From Bdellovibrionales bacterium (GTDB taxonomy: Bacteria > Bdellovibrionota > JAFGOL01), in NCBI GenBank assembly GCA_022710165.1, contig JAKLHL010000103.1, positions 1-5,706 of the forward strand: 5,706 nt of DNA. The letters run 5' to 3'. Positions 5,341 through 5,706 of the stretch are shown one piece after another. Below the pieces are notes generated by a model that was given only the letters and a program-made list of their open reading frames with translations, did no database searches and was not told the origin of the DNA. The translations under genes and the position numbers were made by a program. Each line of letters begins with the position of its first letter. Position 1 is the stretch's first letter.

Positions 5341-5624
5341 GCTTTATTAACAGGCTCAAGCTCTTCTTTAAGTTCTTTACCGACCTTAAAGAATGGAAGT
5401 CTTTTTGGAGGGACTGTTATTGATTCGCCTGTCTTAGGGTTTCTTCCGGTATAAGAACCGTACTCCTTATTAACGAATGAACCAAAACCGCGAAGTTCTA
5501 TTCTATCGCCGCTGTCCAAAGCGTTCTTCATCTCTCCGAACACTGTGTCGACGATAGTTTCTGCTTTCTTCTTTGGTATATTTGCGAATTCAGAGAATTT
5601 CAAAATAAGTTCTGATCTATTCAT
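5337..5624 (-). CDS. HU/IHF-family DNA-binding protein
   Basis: A 95-residue histone-like protein of normal length for HU/IHF subunits. The N-terminal helices (about 3-40, MNRSELILKFSEF to DTVFGEMKNALDSGD) form the dimer core. GFGSF at 46-50 begins the beta saddle. The arm carries R61-N62-P63 in GRNPKTGES, whose proline intercalates into DNA in the family, and PPKRLPFFKVGKELKE (72-87) closes the fold. Family members bend and compact DNA as dimers and assist replication, recombination and regulation. HU and IHF cannot be separated here. The start at 5624 is preferred because it gives the standard HU N-terminus, while the in-frame upstream reading from a TTG at 5684 begins within a probable -35 box. 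The stop overlaps the convergent transporter stop by 4 bp. GGGAGG lies 11 nt upstream of the ATG, and GGAGGGCCTCC (5629-5639) is self-complementary. Confidence 0.93.
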   Translation of the reverse strand: MNRSELILKFSEFANIPKKKAETIVDTVFGEMKNALDSGDRIELRGFGSFVNKEYGSYTGRNPKTGESITVPPKRLPFFKVGKELKEELEPVNKA

Positions 5625-5655
5625 TTTTAGGAGGCCCTCCCTTTGGTTTTTAGCC

Positions 5656-5684
5656 ATACTATTCATTTTATTCTTTAATGTCAA
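5656..5684 (-). promoter_or_regulatory. Candidate sigma-70 promoter of the HU-family gene
   Basis: On the minus strand there is a perfect -35 TTGACA (5684-5679), a 17-nt spacer, and -10 TAGTAT (5661-5656, 4 of 6 matches). The start site would fall near 5649, giving a leader of about 25 nt. That leader excludes all upstream alternative start codons and supports the ATG at 5624. Confidence 0.6.
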
Positions 5685-5699
5685 GCAGTTGTAATAAGG

Positions 5700-5705
5700 T
5701 ATAAT
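5700..5705 (+). promoter_or_regulatory. Isolated perfect -10 hexamer at the right edge
   Basis: TATAAT on the plus strand could be the -10 of a promoter for a divergent gene beyond the right edge. No good -35 lies 16-18 nt upstream, and the downstream sequence is missing, so this is weak. Confidence 0.25.
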
Positions 5706-5706
5706 T

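Noticed and set aside
5625..5684. Longer HU reading from a TTG start at 5684
   Set aside because: The TTG is part of a perfect TTGACA -35 box, the added 20 residues are absent from the HU family, and the expected start site near 5649 lies downstream of them.
1..5706. Mobile element, CRISPR array, toxin-antitoxin or defence system, tRNA or rRNA
   Set aside because: No transposase, repeat-spacer pattern, terminal repeats with target duplications, or RNA-gene signature was found. All coding space is explained by housekeeping metabolism, redox control, transport and a nucleoid protein.

Overview
The window looks like chromosomal DNA from an anaerobic or fermentative bacterium of moderate GC content. 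It holds six genes that are complete or nearly so, plus one strong set of regulatory sites. Coding density is high, intergenic gaps are short, and nothing resembles a mobile element, phage, CRISPR array, tRNA or rRNA. The phylum cannot be fixed by reading alone. A NuoE/NuoF pair directly behind the NADH sensor Rex, with no other Complex I genes in view, is typical of anaerobes that carry multimeric NAD-linked hydrogenases (HydABC/Hnd type) or related soluble flavin oxidoreductases.

Reading along the minus strand, from right to left: tdh (threonine 3-dehydrogenase, 4375-3341) and kbl (glycine C-acetyltransferase, 3326-2121) form a two-gene operon. It converts threonine to glycine and acetyl-CoA with production of NADH. 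After a 130-bp gap comes rex (1990-1370), the NADH/NAD+-sensing repressor, tightly followed by nuoE-like (1363-890) and nuoF-like (887 to beyond position 1) genes. The gap contains a near-consensus sigma-70 promoter (TTGACA, 17 nt, TTATAA) bracketed by two Rex-type operators, one over the predicted start site and one just upstream of the -35 box. The expected circuit is simple. A low NADH/NAD+ ratio keeps Rex bound, and high NADH releases it and switches on rex plus the NADH-oxidising NuoE/NuoF module.

Reading along the plus strand: a ten-helix DMT/EamA-family transporter (4441-5340), which resembles the E. coli biotin transporter YigM by my recollection, is divergent from tdh. The 65-bp spacer between them carries a perfect 10-bp inverted repeat that spans candidate -10 elements for both directions. 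The transporter converges on an HU/IHF-family DNA-binding protein gene (5624-5337, minus strand), and the two stop codons overlap by 4 bp.

The first 887 bases are the 5' part of the nuoF-like gene, which is cut by the window edge. No wholly new system is evident. The points most worth a second look are the double Rex operator, the Cys-rich N-terminal extension of the NuoF-like protein, and the perfect inverted repeat between tdh and the transporter.
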